Positions 8,671 through 17,488 of a DNA stretch of 64,000 bases are shown one piece after another; the first letter of the stretch is position 1, and every line of letters starts with the position of its first letter. Under the pieces are notes generated by a model. The model searched no databases and had not been told where the DNA came from. It saw only the letters and a list, made by a program, of their open reading frames with translations. The stretch is from Streptomyces albireticuli. GTDB taxonomy: Bacteria; Actinomycetota; Actinomycetes; Streptomycetales; Streptomycetaceae. The translations under genes were made by a program, and so were the position numbers. The stretch is from NCBI RefSeq assembly GCF_002192455.1, contig NZ_CP021744.1:1302001-1366000 (forward strand), written 5' to 3'.

Positions 8671-9582
8671 CTACCAGAGGCCGTCGGTCAGCTCCCGGAA
8701 GCGGGTGAGGCGTGCGATCTCGGCGTTCGCGCCGCCCGCACCCCGCCGGTTGGAGAGGGTGATATGCGTGGCACCGGCCCGGCGCCAGGTCTCCAGGCGC
8801 TCGATCCAGGCGTCCTCGGGCAGCAGCTGGAGCGGGATGCGCGCCTCGACGCCGAAGTCCTCGGGGTCCCGGCCGTGTTCGGCCACCAGGGCGCGCAGCC
8901 GGCGGATCACGTCCAGGCCGGCGTCCACGTCCCGCATCAGCGGGCCGAACATCTTGTAGCCGTCGGCGATGCGGGCCATCCGGTCCAGGACCACCGGGCC
9001 GGGCACCCCGCCGCCCTCGAAGTCGCCGCCGCCCATCCACACCGGCACCGGCCGCTCCGGGCGCGGGTTGACCGCCACGTCCACGATCTCGATCAGCTTG
9101 CCCCGGTAGGTGACGTGCGGCTCGGTCCACAGCAGCCGCATCACCTCCACCTGCTCCTCCAGGAGCCGGCCGCGGGTCGCGGGGTCCGCACCGAGGGCGC
9201 GGACCTCCTCACGGTTCCAGCCGACGCTGACGGACAGCCGCAGCCGCCCCTCCGAGAAGAGGTCGATCTCGGCGGCCTGTTTGGCCGCGATGCCGGCCGG
9301 ACGCAGCGGCAGCAGCACGGAGGGGACGATCTCGATCCGCGAGGTCAGCGCGGCCACGAAGGCGGCCTGGGTGAACGCCTCGTGCCACGGCTCGCACGGG
9401 GAGATGCCCGAGGGCCAGTTCGGCGCCCGGGCCGGCAGGACGTGCTCGCCGAACCCCAGGTGGTCGTAGCCGAGCTCCTCGAACGCCTGGACGTAGTCCC
9501 GGAGTTCGTGACGGCTGTCGAAGTAGGGGAGGTCACCCCCGATCCTCAGCCGGCGGGGCGGACGTTGCTGGGAGCTGGTCAC
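8671..9582 (-). CDS. LLM-class flavin/F420-dependent oxidoreductase
   Basis: This 303-residue protein has the bacterial-luciferase TIM-barrel pattern: IGGDLPYFDSRHE at the N terminus, YDHLGFGEHVLPAR, EGRLRLSVSVGWNREEV (the flavin-phosphate region) and PVPVWMGGG. Members oxidise or reduce substrates with FMN or F420. Start GTG 9582 is preceded by GGAGG at good distance. It is read away from the methyltransferase at 9774, with a putative SARP box between. In the cluster it may supply an enoyl reduction or a ring oxidation; the sequence cannot decide. Confidence 0.82.
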   Translation of the reverse strand: MTSSQQRPPRRLRIGGDLPYFDSRHELRDYVQAFEELGYDHLGFGEHVLPARAPNWPSGISPCEPWHEAFTQAAFVAALTSRIEIVPSVLLPLRPAGIAAKQAAEIDLFSEGRLRLSVSVGWNREEVRALGADPATRGRLLEEQVEVMRLLWTEPHVTYRGKLIEIVDVAVNPRPERPVPVWMGGGDFEGGGVPGPVVLDRMARIADGYKMFGPLMRDVDAGLDVIRRLRALVAEHGRDPEDFGVEARIPLQLLPEDAWIERLETWRRAGATHITLSNRRGAGGANAEIARLTRFRELTDGLW

Positions 9583-9668
9583 GCGAGGAACCTCCGTGAG
9601 CGCGTAGAGCTTCTTCCCTGTCCCCGTCCACGATGGCACCGATCGCTGGAGCGCGGCTACTGCCGCCC

Positions 9669-9686
9669 TCGAACGGCGCACCGAAC
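9669..9686 (+). promoter_or_regulatory. Putative SARP box between LLM and methyltransferase genes
   Basis: TCGAACG at 9669 and ACCGAAC at 9680 start 11 bp apart. They lie in the divergent interval between 9582 and 9774. A further TTCGAGC occurs at 9706-9712, out of phase. Confidence 0.42.
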
Positions 9687-9773
9687 TCCCGTTCTTCCAG
9701 CGGGCTTCGAGCCCCCCTCCACCCGCCGGGACCATCTTCACGCACACCACCCGCACACCGAAGGGAGCGTCGG

Positions 9774-10625
9774 ATGAACGACGGCAGGACAGGACCGGCC
9801 GGGCCCGGCGGCGGCCCGGAGCTGCCCACGGGCGTCAGCCTGACCGCGGTGGGCATCGCCGCCGGGCGGGCCGCGGAGAGCGACCGCGAGCACAGGCTGT
9901 TCCACGACCCCTACGCCCGCGCCTTCGTGGAGGCCGTCGGCGCGAGCGCCGTGGACGGAATGCGGGACTTCGCCGGGTACGTGGCCGTGCGCACCCGCTT
10001 CTTCGACGACTACCTGACCGGCGCGGCGGGCCGCGGCTGCCGTCAGGTGGTGATCCTGGCCGCGGGCCTGGACACCCGGGCGTTCCGGCTCCCCTGGCCC
10101 GGCGGTACCCGCCTGTTCGAGGCGGACCTGCCGGAGCTGCTCGACTTCAAGGAGGGGGTGCTGGCCCGGCAGCGGGCGGTGCCCGCCTGCGCGCGCACGG
10201 TCCTGGGCGCCGATCTGCGCGGCGACTGGCCCGGCGCGCTGCTCGGCGCCGGCCTCGACCCCGCGGCGCCGTCCGCGTGGCTGGTCGAAGGACTGCTGCC
10301 CTATCTGTCCGCCGCCGAGAACGACGCGCTCCTGGACGAGGTGGGCAAGCTGTCGGCCCCCGGCAGCGAGCTCGCCATGGACCACATCGACTCGGGCACG
10401 AAGGGCGGCAGCCTGGCAGAGGTGTCGGACACCCTCGACGGCCTGGGCGCGGCCTGGCGGTCCACGCTCGACGACCCGGCGGCCTGGCTCACCGCGCACG
10501 GCTGGCACGTCATGGACGCCCCGACGGTGGCCGGGCTCGCGGCCCGGTACGGGCGCGGCGGGGACCTCGCCGCGCGCGTCGGGGCCCGCCCGAGCGGCCT
10601 GGCCGCCGCGGTCCGGGAGGGCTGA
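9774..10625 (+). CDS. SAM-dependent methyltransferase, LCMT/PPM1-like class
   Basis: This 283-residue protein belongs to the leucine carboxyl methyltransferase-like class (TIGR00027 type) found in many actinobacterial clusters. Visible features are LTAVGIAAGRAAES and HDPYARAFVEAV at the N terminus, VVILAAGLDTRAFRL (SAM site), FEADLPELLDFKEG and WLVEGLLPYLS. Related enzymes methylate oxygen of polyketide or other small-molecule acceptors. ATG 9774 has AAGGGAG upstream. It probably forms an operon with the unknown gene 10629-11177, which starts 3 bases after its stop. Confidence 0.82.
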   Translation: MNDGRTGPAGPGGGPELPTGVSLTAVGIAAGRAAESDREHRLFHDPYARAFVEAVGASAVDGMRDFAGYVAVRTRFFDDYLTGAAGRGCRQVVILAAGLDTRAFRLPWPGGTRLFEADLPELLDFKEGVLARQRAVPACARTVLGADLRGDWPGALLGAGLDPAAPSAWLVEGLLPYLSAAENDALLDEVGKLSAPGSELAMDHIDSGTKGGSLAEVSDTLDGLGAAWRSTLDDPAAWLTAHGWHVMDAPTVAGLAARYGRGGDLAARVGARPSGLAAAVREG

Positions 10626-10628
10626 GCC

Positions 10629-11177
10629 GTGCCGGCCGACGCCCTGACGGCGGAGCGCGCGCCGGCGCTCGTCTGCCGGGTCCGCACCGAGCCGGACGGC
10701 GACGACCACACCATCCCGTACGTGCTGCGCTTCACCGTCACCGCGCCGCGCACGGTCGCCGTCGGCGAGGAGTTCACCGTGCTCCTCGCGCCCGCGCCCC
10801 TCACGTTCAACCCCAGGATCAGCAGCGGCATCCGCGACACCACCCTGCGCTTCCACGCGCCAACGGCCGCGCGGGACGTCCGGTTCGCGCTGGAGGGCGG
10901 CGACGGAACCCCGTACGCCGAACCGCTCCCCGGCGGCGGCCTGGCCGTCCGCTCCCCCGGGCCCTTCGCCGCCGGTGTGCCGTTCACCCTCCCGGCGCTC
11001 CGCTGGACGCTGCGGGCCGACGGCAGCGGCGCGGTGGAGACGGGCCTGGCGGGGTCCGGTCTCACCGACCCCGCGTGGAGCTACCGCTGGTCCAGGACCC
11101 GGGACGCCCGCCACGGCACGGTGACGGGCTACCCGGACCCGGCGGGCACGCTCAGCCGGACGGTGCCGGTGCGGTGA
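10629..11177 (+). CDS. Uncharacterised protein, beta-sandwich-like
   Basis: I do not recognise this 182-residue protein. It has no signal peptide or membrane segment. Alternating hydrophobic stretches (YVLRFTVTAPRTVAVGEEF, FTVLLAPAPLTFNPRISSG, VRFALEGG) suggest an all-beta fold, with weak resemblance to repeat domains of secreted actinobacterial proteins that begin with 'TAP..V..G'. It is coupled to the methyltransferase (3-base gap, GTG start) and lies inside the cluster, so a tailoring, binding or lipocalin-like role is possible but unproven. Confidence 0.6.
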   Translation: MPADALTAERAPALVCRVRTEPDGDDHTIPYVLRFTVTAPRTVAVGEEFTVLLAPAPLTFNPRISSGIRDTTLRFHAPTAARDVRFALEGGDGTPYAEPLPGGGLAVRSPGPFAAGVPFTLPALRWTLRADGSGAVETGLAGSGLTDPAWSYRWSRTRDARHGTVTGYPDPAGTLSRTVPVR

Positions 11178-11307
11178 CGCCCGTAAGCGCCCGGTCCCAC
11201 GCGGACGCGCACGCTCTTACGCAGGCGCCGTACAGGCGCGCCTACACGAACACCCGTACGCGGCGGACGTCGCGCGGCCCGGCACGGAGCACCGTCCGGG
11301 CCGGCCC

Positions 11308-12345
11308 TCACCCCCCGGCGTCCGCCAGCGCGAGCGCGTCCGCCGCCGCGCGGAGGATCCGGGTCCGGCCGTCCAGGGTGGTCGCCGCCGCGGAGACCAT
11401 CACCCCGAGCGTGGTGACGCCGGCGTCGGCGTACGCGCGCATCCGGTCGGCGAGCCGGGGCACGGGCCCGACGAGGGCCGTACGGTCGATGAAGGCCGCG
11501 GGCAGCGCGGCCCCCGCCCCCTTGCGGTCACCGGCGGCGAGCCGCTCCCGCAGCAGGGCGGCCTCGCGTCCGTAGCCCATCCGCCGGGCCATGGCGCAGT
11601 AGAAGTTCCGCTCGGGGTCGCCGATGCCGAGCAGGTAGACGTACTGCCCGCGCAGGGCGTCCACGGCGCTGTCCACGTCGTCGGCGACCGCCGCGGGCAG
11701 GCTGGGCAGGACGTCGAAGCCCGCCATGGCGAGCCCCGCCCGCAGCCTGCCCGCCCGGATCTCGGCGACGGCCCCGGCGACGTCCTCGGGCGAGGCGAAG
11801 ACCCCGATCCAGCCGTCGGCGATCTCCCCGGCCAGCCGGAGGGCACGCGGCCCGACCGCCGCCAGATAGACGGGGACCGCGGACCGCGGCCGTTCGGTGT
11901 GCAGGTACAGGGGCGCGTCACCGCGGGTGCCGGGCACGGGCAGGCGGAAGTGCTCGCCCTCGTAGGTGACGGACTCCCCCGCCAGCGCCCGGCGGACGAT
12001 GTCCACGTACTCCCGGGTGCGGGCCAGCGGCCGGTCGAAGCGCACGCCGTACCAGCCGTGCGACACATCGGGGTTGGACACGCCGAGCCCCAGCCGGAAC
12101 CGGCCGCCGCTCAGCGCGTCCAGCGTCGCCGCCGTGAGGGCGGCGGTGCCCGGCGGGCGGGCGGGGATCTGCATGACGCCCGAGGCGAGCCCGATGTGCC
12201 GGGTCGCCCCGGCGGCCAGGCCGAGGACGCTGACGGCGTCGGAGCGGTAGCCCTCCGGGGCCAGCACCACGTCGTAGCCGAGCTCCTCGGCGGCGCGGGC
12301 CAGTTCGCCCGCGCCCTGGTAGATGAGATTCGCGCCGAGCCGCAT
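11308..12345 (-). CDS. LLM-class F420/FMN-dependent oxidoreductase (second copy)
   Basis: A 345-residue luciferase-like oxidoreductase: MRLGANLIYQGAGELARAAE, LAPEGYRSDAVSVLG, GGRFRLGLGVSNPDV, and PVYLAAVGPRALRLAGEIADG, the last typical of F420-dependent members (mer-like subgroup). It differs strongly from the LLM protein at 8671-9582, so the two are not recent duplicates. It is the last gene of the minus-strand run 13912-11308 (ketoreductase, SDR, LLM), separated by 41 bases from the SDR, and probably performs a cofactor-dependent reduction on the polyketide. Confidence 0.82.
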   Translation of the reverse strand: MRLGANLIYQGAGELARAAEELGYDVVLAPEGYRSDAVSVLGLAAGATRHIGLASGVMQIPARPPGTAALTAATLDALSGGRFRLGLGVSNPDVSHGWYGVRFDRPLARTREYVDIVRRALAGESVTYEGEHFRLPVPGTRGDAPLYLHTERPRSAVPVYLAAVGPRALRLAGEIADGWIGVFASPEDVAGAVAEIRAGRLRAGLAMAGFDVLPSLPAAVADDVDSAVDALRGQYVYLLGIGDPERNFYCAMARRMGYGREAALLRERLAAGDRKGAGAALPAAFIDRTALVGPVPRLADRMRAYADAGVTTLGVMVSAAATTLDGRTRILRAAADALALADAGG

Positions 12346-12386
12346 GCCGTTCCCTCCGTTGGGGTCCCCGAACGCCGAGCGAGGCG

Positions 12387-13127
12387 TCAGACGAGGTGTG
12401 CGCCGCCGTCCACGAGCAGTACCTGTCCGGTGGTGTACGAGGCGCCGGCGAGGGCCAGTACGGCCTCGGCGACGTCCTCGGGCAGGCCCACCCTGCGCAG
12501 CGGCGTGCCCTCGCGCACCCTCTCGGCGATCGGGGCGAAGAAGTCGCTGTCGCGGGTCCAGGGCGTCTCGATCAGGCCGGGCGCCACCGCGTTGACCCGT
12601 ACGCGCGGGCCGACGGCGTTCGCGAGCAGCACGGTCATGTGCCCGATCGCCGCCTTGCTCACCGCATAGGGGATGGAGCTGCCCGCGGGCCGGCAGCCGG
12701 CGACGGAGGAGATGTTGACCACCGCCCCCGCGCCGGTCGCGGCCAGGTGCGGCATCGCGGCCACGGTCGTCTGCCAGGTGCCGAAGACGTTGAGCGCGAA
12801 GATCTCCCGCCAGACGGCCGGGGACGCGCCCTCCAGGTCGGCGTGCGGGACGACGCGGGTGACGCCCGCGTTGTTGACCAGCAGGTCGAGCCGCCCGTAG
12901 TGCTCCACCGCGGCGGCCACCAGTCGGCGGGCCTCGGCCTCGACGGAGACGTCGGCCCGTACGTACACGGCGTCCGGCAGGGACCGGGCGAGCTTCTCGC
13001 CGGCCTCCACGGAGCGGGCGGAGTTGACCACGACGCGGATCCCCTCGGCGGCCAGCCGGGTGGCGACGGCCGCCCCGATGCCGGACGAGGAGCCGGTCAC
13101 CAGGGCGACGCGGGCGGGCGCGGACAT
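12387..13127 (-). CDS. Short-chain dehydrogenase/reductase
   Basis: A 246-residue classical SDR: GSSSGIGAAVA cofactor motif near residue 12, LLVNNAGV, catalytic ISSVAGC...YAVSKAA (Ser-Tyr-Lys) and the GLIETPW segment after it. The ATG at 13127 shares its first base with the stop of the ActIII-like ketoreductase (TGATG), so the two are coupled. It is only distantly related to that ketoreductase and likely reduces a second carbonyl, or acts on a pyran or deoxysugar-like intermediate. Confidence 0.85.
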   Translation of the reverse strand: MSAPARVALVTGSSSGIGAAVATRLAAEGIRVVVNSARSVEAGEKLARSLPDAVYVRADVSVEAEARRLVAAAVEHYGRLDLLVNNAGVTRVVPHADLEGASPAVWREIFALNVFGTWQTTVAAMPHLAATGAGAVVNISSVAGCRPAGSSIPYAVSKAAIGHMTVLLANAVGPRVRVNAVAPGLIETPWTRDSDFFAPIAERVREGTPLRRVGLPEDVAEAVLALAGASYTTGQVLLVDGGAHLV

Positions 13128-13912
13128 CAGTAGTTCCCCAGCCCGCCGCAGACGTTCAGCGCCTGGGCCGTCACCGCGGCCGCGTCGTCCCCGGCCAGGT
13201 ACTCGACCATCGCGGCCACCTCGCGAGGCTCGACGTAGCGGCCCATCGGCACCCGGGTGGTGATGCGGTCGTGCGCCTCACCCTCGCTGACGTCCCAGAT
13301 GGCCGCGTAGTGCTCACGGACCCGCTGGGCCATGGGCGTCTCGACGAAGCCGGGGCACACGGCGTTGACGGTGATGCCGGTGCGGGCGAGTTCCAGCCCG
13401 AGGGCCTTGGTGAAGCCGACGACGCCGTGCTTGGACGCGGAGTACGGGGCGGCGTGCACCACACCCTGCTTGCCGCCGGTGGAGGCGATGTTGATGACGC
13501 GGCCGCTGCCCTTGGCGAGCATCCCGCCGGTGGTCAGGACCTCCTTGGTCATCAGGAAGACGCTGTTGAGGTTGGTGTCGATGACGTCGAACCACAGCTC
13601 GTCCGGGATCTCCGCGGTGGCGCCGCCGCCGCTGCGGCCGGCGTTGTTCACCAGGACGTCCACCGGTCCGTAGCGGTCCACGGCCGTGCGCACGTACTCC
13701 CTGATCCGCTCCGGCCGGGAGACGTCGCACACCGCGCCGTCCGCCTCGTGGCCCGCGGCGCGCAGCCCGGTGACGGTCGCCTCCAGCTCGTCCTTGCCAC
13801 GGGCGCAGAGGTGGACCCGCGTGCCGCGCGCGGCCAGCCGCCACGCGATCTCCTTGCCGATCCCGCTCGTGGCGCCGGTCACCAGGGCCACGGGCCTGAC
13901 TGTCTCGCTCAT
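13127..13912 (-). CDS. C9 polyketide ketoreductase (ActIII-like)
   Basis: At 261 residues it matches ActIII in length and, as I recall that sequence, nearly residue for residue in blocks such as LVTGATSGIG, YGPVDVLVNNAGR, IASTGGKQGVVHAAPYSASK and NVCGGLGNY at the C terminus. ActIII-type enzymes use NADPH to reduce the C9 carbonyl of the nascent octaketide before cyclisation. The catalytic Ser144, Tyr157 and Lys161 positions are intact. It starts the minus-strand operon that continues with the SDR and LLM genes. Upstream is the putative SARP box at 14012-14029. Confidence 0.92.
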   Translation of the reverse strand: MSETVRPVALVTGATSGIGKEIAWRLAARGTRVHLCARGKDELEATVTGLRAAGHEADGAVCDVSRPERIREYVRTAVDRYGPVDVLVNNAGRSGGGATAEIPDELWFDVIDTNLNSVFLMTKEVLTTGGMLAKGSGRVINIASTGGKQGVVHAAPYSASKHGVVGFTKALGLELARTGITVNAVCPGFVETPMAQRVREHYAAIWDVSEGEAHDRITTRVPMGRYVEPREVAAMVEYLAGDDAAAVTAQALNVCGGLGNY

Positions 13913-14011
13913 GCGTCTCCGATCCCGCTGTCGTCGGAAGGTGGCGGCACGAGCGTGCGGTCCCGGCCTCGAGCCGACGTGGACGGCGGCTGGAGCGGCG
14001 GCCTGTAGCGC

Positions 14012-14029
14012 TTCGAGCCCGCTTCGAGG
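14012..14029 (+). promoter_or_regulatory. Putative SARP box between ketoreductase and SnoaL genes
   Basis: TTCGAGC at 14012 and TTCGAGG at 14023 are separated by four bases, giving exact 11-bp phasing. The site sits in the 254-bp divergent interval and could serve either direction. TCGAGCC also occurs nearby at about 13971. Confidence 0.55.
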
Positions 14030-14166
14030 CGGGGCGGCGAAGGTGGGGCCTCCCGGGCCGCCCCGGCGTCCGTCGGCCTCCGCCGGCCTCCGCCGGCCTG
14101 CGGCATCGTCGCCCTGCCCGCGCCCGCGCCCTGCCCGCCCGCGCCCGTACCGCCCGAAGGAGCGTC

Positions 14167-14598
14167 ATGAACGACACCGCCACGGAGACCGGCCTCTACG
14201 CTCGCGTCCAGCACTTCTACGCCCATCAGATGCAGGCCCTGGACGGCGGCCGGTTCGAGGAGTACGCCCTGACCTTCACCGAGACCGGCACGTTCCAGCA
14301 CTCGCCGTCGGTCGAACCGGTCCGGGGACGGGCCGCGATCGTCGCCGAACTGGTGAGGTTCCACGAGAGGTTCGCCGAAGCCCCGGTACAGCGGCGGCAC
14401 TGGTTCAACCACATCGCGCTGACCCCGCGGCCCGACGGCAGCGTCCGCTCCACGGTGTACACGCTCGTGCTCACGGTCCGGCCGGGCCGCCGGGAGCCGG
14501 AGATCGCGCCGAGCTGTGTGGTGCACGACGTCCTGGAGACGGACGGGGACGGGATCCGCACCCGGTCCCGGAGCATCACCCACGACCACCTCGGCTGA
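14167..14598 (+). CDS. SnoaL/NTF2-like protein
   Basis: This 143-residue protein has the cone-shaped NTF2 fold pattern of SnoaL-like proteins: an N-terminal helix (YARVQHFYAHQMQALDGGRFEE), TFTETGTFQHSP, RGRAAIVAELVRFHERF and C-terminal strands with HDVLETDGDGIRTRS. In aromatic polyketide clusters these proteins act as cyclases, dehydratases or hydroxylation partners; ActVI-ORFA of the actinorhodin cluster is one example. Start ATG 14167 has AAGGAG at 14157-14162. It stands alone, divergent from the ketoreductase operon. Confidence 0.78.
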   Translation: MNDTATETGLYARVQHFYAHQMQALDGGRFEEYALTFTETGTFQHSPSVEPVRGRAAIVAELVRFHERFAEAPVQRRHWFNHIALTPRPDGSVRSTVYTLVLTVRPGRREPEIAPSCVVHDVLETDGDGIRTRSRSITHDHLG

Positions 14599-14625
14599 GC
14601 CGGCCGGACCGCCGGGGCCGCCGCG

Positions 14626-15441
14626 CTACGCCGACCGGGCCTGTACGAACGCTTCCCCGCCGTCCAGTTCCGGGGCGCCCGACAGCACGGCCTGATGCAG
14701 CCGCTGGAGCCGCGGCGACGGCTCGACGCCCAGCTCGCGGCGCAGCCGCTCGCGCAGCTGCCGGAACTCCTGGAGCGCCCGCCAGGGGCTGCCCGAGCGG
14801 CACAGCGCCGTCATCAGCTGCGCGCAGAGGTTCTCGTGCAGGGGGTGCCGGGCCACCAGCGTGCGCAACTCGCCCAGCAGGGCCGCGTGGTAGCCCAGGC
14901 GGAGGTCGGCCTCGATGCGCTCCTCCAGCGCCTGCATACGGGTCTCCTCCATGTACAGGGTCTCCAGCCCCAGGACGCGTCCGACCGGCACGTCGACCAG
15001 CGCCGGGCCGCGCCACAGGGCGAGCGCGCGGGTCAGGTGCGCCGAGGCCGACCGGGCGTCGCCGGCGAGCAGCGCGTCGTGCCCCTGGCCGGCCAGGCGG
15101 CGGAACTGGGACCAGTCGCAGCTCTCGGGCGTGACGGCGACGCGGTAGCCGCCGAAGGCCGTGGCCAGGACGTCCTTCGGGGTGCGGGCCGGGGACTCCG
15201 GCGCGTCGCGCAGCGCGACGGCCATGCGGCGCCGCAGCTGGAGGATGTAGGTCTGGAGGGTGGTCGCCGCGCTGCGGGGGATGGCGTCGCCCCACAGCTC
15301 CTCCATCAGCGTCGGCACCGGCACCACGCGGCCGGCCCACAGGGAGAGCAGGGCGAGGATCTGGCGCGGCTTTCCCGCGCTGGGCACGATGGAGACCCCG
15401 TTCTCGTAGACCGCGAGTTCTCCCAGCACCTCGATGTCCAT
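14626..15441 (-). CDS. SARP-family pathway activator
   Basis: This 271-residue regulator has the SARP layout: an OmpR-type winged helix at 1-100 (MDIEVLGELAVYENG, PRQILALLSLWAGRVVP, ELWGDAIPRSAATTLQTYIL) and a bacterial transcriptional activation domain at about 105-250, as in ActII-ORF4, DnrI and RedD. It should bind 11-bp-phased heptamers and recruit RNA polymerase to the biosynthetic promoters. Scanning the gene shows no TTA codon. Its own upstream region holds three phased heptamers (15474-15502), suggesting self-regulation. Confidence 0.9.
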   Translation of the reverse strand: MDIEVLGELAVYENGVSIVPSAGKPRQILALLSLWAGRVVPVPTLMEELWGDAIPRSAATTLQTYILQLRRRMAVALRDAPESPARTPKDVLATAFGGYRVAVTPESCDWSQFRRLAGQGHDALLAGDARSASAHLTRALALWRGPALVDVPVGRVLGLETLYMEETRMQALEERIEADLRLGYHAALLGELRTLVARHPLHENLCAQLMTALCRSGSPWRALQEFRQLRERLRRELGVEPSPRLQRLHQAVLSGAPELDGGEAFVQARSA

Positions 15442-15473
15442 GAGTGTCCTCCACTCGGTTCACGATGTCGTCC

Positions 15474-15502
15474 TTCGACTTGACTCGAGGCTCGCACCGA
15501 GG
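15474..15502 (-). promoter_or_regulatory. Putative SARP box upstream of the SARP gene
   Basis: TTCGACT (15474), TCGAGGC (15485) and ACCGAGG (15496) begin 11 bp apart, 33-61 bp upstream of the SARP ATG. The 267-bp interval up to the kinase start (15442-15708) contains no gene that I can support. Confidence 0.45.
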
Positions 15503-15708
15503 AGCGGCCACCGCCCAGTGAGGCCGTCACCAGAGCAACGGTGAGATCGGCACGCCCCGTGTGAGGAATTCACAGCTCCATTTATTGCTGCCAACCAGGG
15601 GACCGTCACGGGCGTCATGTGAGGTTGACTACAGGAATCCTCTTCACGAGTGGTTCTCTGCTTGACTGAGCAGTTGGCCCTTCGGAACTCCCTCGATCGG
15701 CAGGTCGC

Positions 15709-16914
15709 ATGGTGGTGTTATCCAAGGGTGAGCCGCCCCCCTGGCTCGCCACAGGCATCGTTCTCGCCGTGCAGTCCGCGGTGGCCGTGCTGGGTTTCCT
15801 CAACCTCCTGGCGTCGCGCCGTCCTTCCGCCGGTCACATCTGCCTCTTCCTGGCCGCCTTCGTCGCGGTGTTCGTGCTCCAGGGGATTCACTGCGCCCCG
15901 CGGGCCGGCCGGTTCCGCGCCCGCCACGGACGCCGGACGCTGGCACTCCAGGCCCTGCTGACCTACGCCCCGCTGTTCGCCCTGGGCCTCACCTGGGCCG
16001 GCATGCCGGGCTTCCTGGCCGGGTCCGCGCTGCTCATCCTCGAACCCCCGCTGTCCGTCGCCGCCTTCGCCGCCGCCGCGGTCCTCACCGGCACCTGCAC
16101 CCTGCTGGCCGGCCAGCAGCCGCTGGGCGTCGCCATAGGAGTGCTGTCCTGCGGGGTGAACGGCCTGATGGTGTACGGGGTCACGCGCATCGCCTCCTGG
16201 AGCGCGGAGGTGCGGCGGGCCCGTGACGAGGTCGCCCGGCTGGCCGTGGAAGGCGAACGGCTGCGGGTCGCCCGCGATCTGCACGACCTGCTGGGCTACA
16301 GCCTGTCCGCCATCACCCTCAAGGGGGAGCTGGTGGCCCGGCTGGTCGACAAGGACCCCGAGCGGGCGCACGGGGAGCTGCGGGAGGTGCTGGACATCTC
16401 CCGGCAGGCCCTCGCCGACGTCCGCTGTGTCGCCCACGGCTACCGTCAGCTCTCGCTCACCGCCGAACTGGACTCCGCCGCCCGGATATTGAGCACCGCG
16501 GGCATCACGGTGGAGGTGCACGACGAGCGGCTGCCGCTGCGCGAGGAGGCCGGCACGGTCCTGGCGACCGTCGTCCGCGAGGGGGTGACCAACATCCTGC
16601 GCCACAGCGCCGCGCAGAACTGCCGCATCACCGTCTCCCGCACCGCCGGCACGCTCGCGCTCGACATGGCGGGGGACGGCATCCCCGGCGACACCGGGGA
16701 GAGGATGGCGCGCCGTTCGGGCGGCGGCCTGGACAATCTCGCCCGGCGGCTGGAAGGGATCGGCGGGACGTTCCGCGCGTGCGCCGGCGAGGACGGGTGG
16801 TTCCGGATCTTCGCCGAGTGCCCGGCCGACGCGGCCGGGCCGCCGCGGGACGTCAGCGGATCCAGCCCTTCTCCTTGGCGATCCGGACGGCGTCCAGCTG
16901 ATTCCGTGCGGTGA
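15709..16914 (+). CDS. Sensor histidine kinase, NarL/DesK type, with an early TTA codon
   Basis: This 401-residue membrane kinase has four to five hydrophobic segments in residues 15-165, then the HisKA_3 dimerisation/phosphoacceptor motif RVARDLHDLLGYSLS (His192), and an HATPase domain with the N box REGVTNILRHSA and glycine-rich DGIPGDTG. The fourth codon (15718-15720) is TTA, so translation should need the bldA tRNA. The cognate regulator is probably the converging gene at 16853-17488, whose coding end overlaps this one by 62 bp. ATG 15709 is the only good start before the TTA; the ribosome site is weak. Confidence 0.82.
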   Translation: MVVLSKGEPPPWLATGIVLAVQSAVAVLGFLNLLASRRPSAGHICLFLAAFVAVFVLQGIHCAPRAGRFRARHGRRTLALQALLTYAPLFALGLTWAGMPGFLAGSALLILEPPLSVAAFAAAAVLTGTCTLLAGQQPLGVAIGVLSCGVNGLMVYGVTRIASWSAEVRRARDEVARLAVEGERLRVARDLHDLLGYSLSAITLKGELVARLVDKDPERAHGELREVLDISRQALADVRCVAHGYRQLSLTAELDSAARILSTAGITVEVHDERLPLREEAGTVLATVVREGVTNILRHSAAQNCRITVSRTAGTLALDMAGDGIPGDTGERMARRSGGGLDNLARRLEGIGGTFRACAGEDGWFRIFAECPADAAGPPRDVSGSSPSPWRSGRRPADSVR

Positions 16915-17488
16915 GTTTGGTGACGGCGGAGGTCAGGTAATTGCGCACCGTTCCCGTGGAGAGGTGCATCTCCCGGGCGGTCTCCCGCGCGGAGTTGCCG
17001 TCGGCGGCCCGCTTGAGGACATCGGTCTCACGCCGGGTGAGCGGGCTGTCCGTGGGGCGGCCGGCGATCGGGCAGTCCTCGGCCTCCCAGGCGGTGGGCG
17101 GGATCCGCGAATCGATCACCCGCCGCCCCGAGTGCACCAGGCGGATGGCGGTGGCGAGCTCGGCGGGCGGGGCGTTCTTGGGCAGGAACCCCCGGACGTG
17201 GGCGTCGATCGCCCGGCGGACCGTACCCCGCTGCTCCAGCGCGGTCAGGATGATCACCCGGCACTCGGGAGCCTGCTCCCACAGCAGCCCGGCCGCGTCC
17301 AGGCCGTTGACGCCGGGCAGGTCGATGTCGAGGATCGCCACATCGGGCCGGAACTTGATCACGGACGGCAGGATGCCCCGGCCGTCCGCGACCTCCGCGA
17401 CCACACGGAAGTCGGGCTCCAGTTCGAGGAGCGCCACCAGCGCCCCCCGGACCATGTGCATGTCCTCGGCCAGCAAGATCCGGATCAC
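16853..17488 (-). CDS. LuxR/NarL-family response regulator
   Basis: This 211-residue regulator has a receiver domain (1-120) with acidic pair AED at 8-10, phosphoacceptor Asp54 in VAILDIDLPG, Thr in IILTAL and Lys in FLPKNAPP, followed by a GerE/LuxR helix-turn-helix at about 145-205 (LTRRETDVLKRAADGNSARE, LSTGTVRNYL). It resembles DesR-type regulators. It is read toward the HisKA_3 kinase gene; a tail-to-tail order is uncommon for such a pair. Divergent from the cyclase gene at 17720. Confidence 0.87.
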   Translation of the reverse strand: MIRILLAEDMHMVRGALVALLELEPDFRVVAEVADGRGILPSVIKFRPDVAILDIDLPGVNGLDAAGLLWEQAPECRVIILTALEQRGTVRRAIDAHVRGFLPKNAPPAELATAIRLVHSGRRVIDSRIPPTAWEAEDCPIAGRPTDSPLTRRETDVLKRAADGNSARETAREMHLSTGTVRNYLTSAVTKLTARNQLDAVRIAKEKGWIR

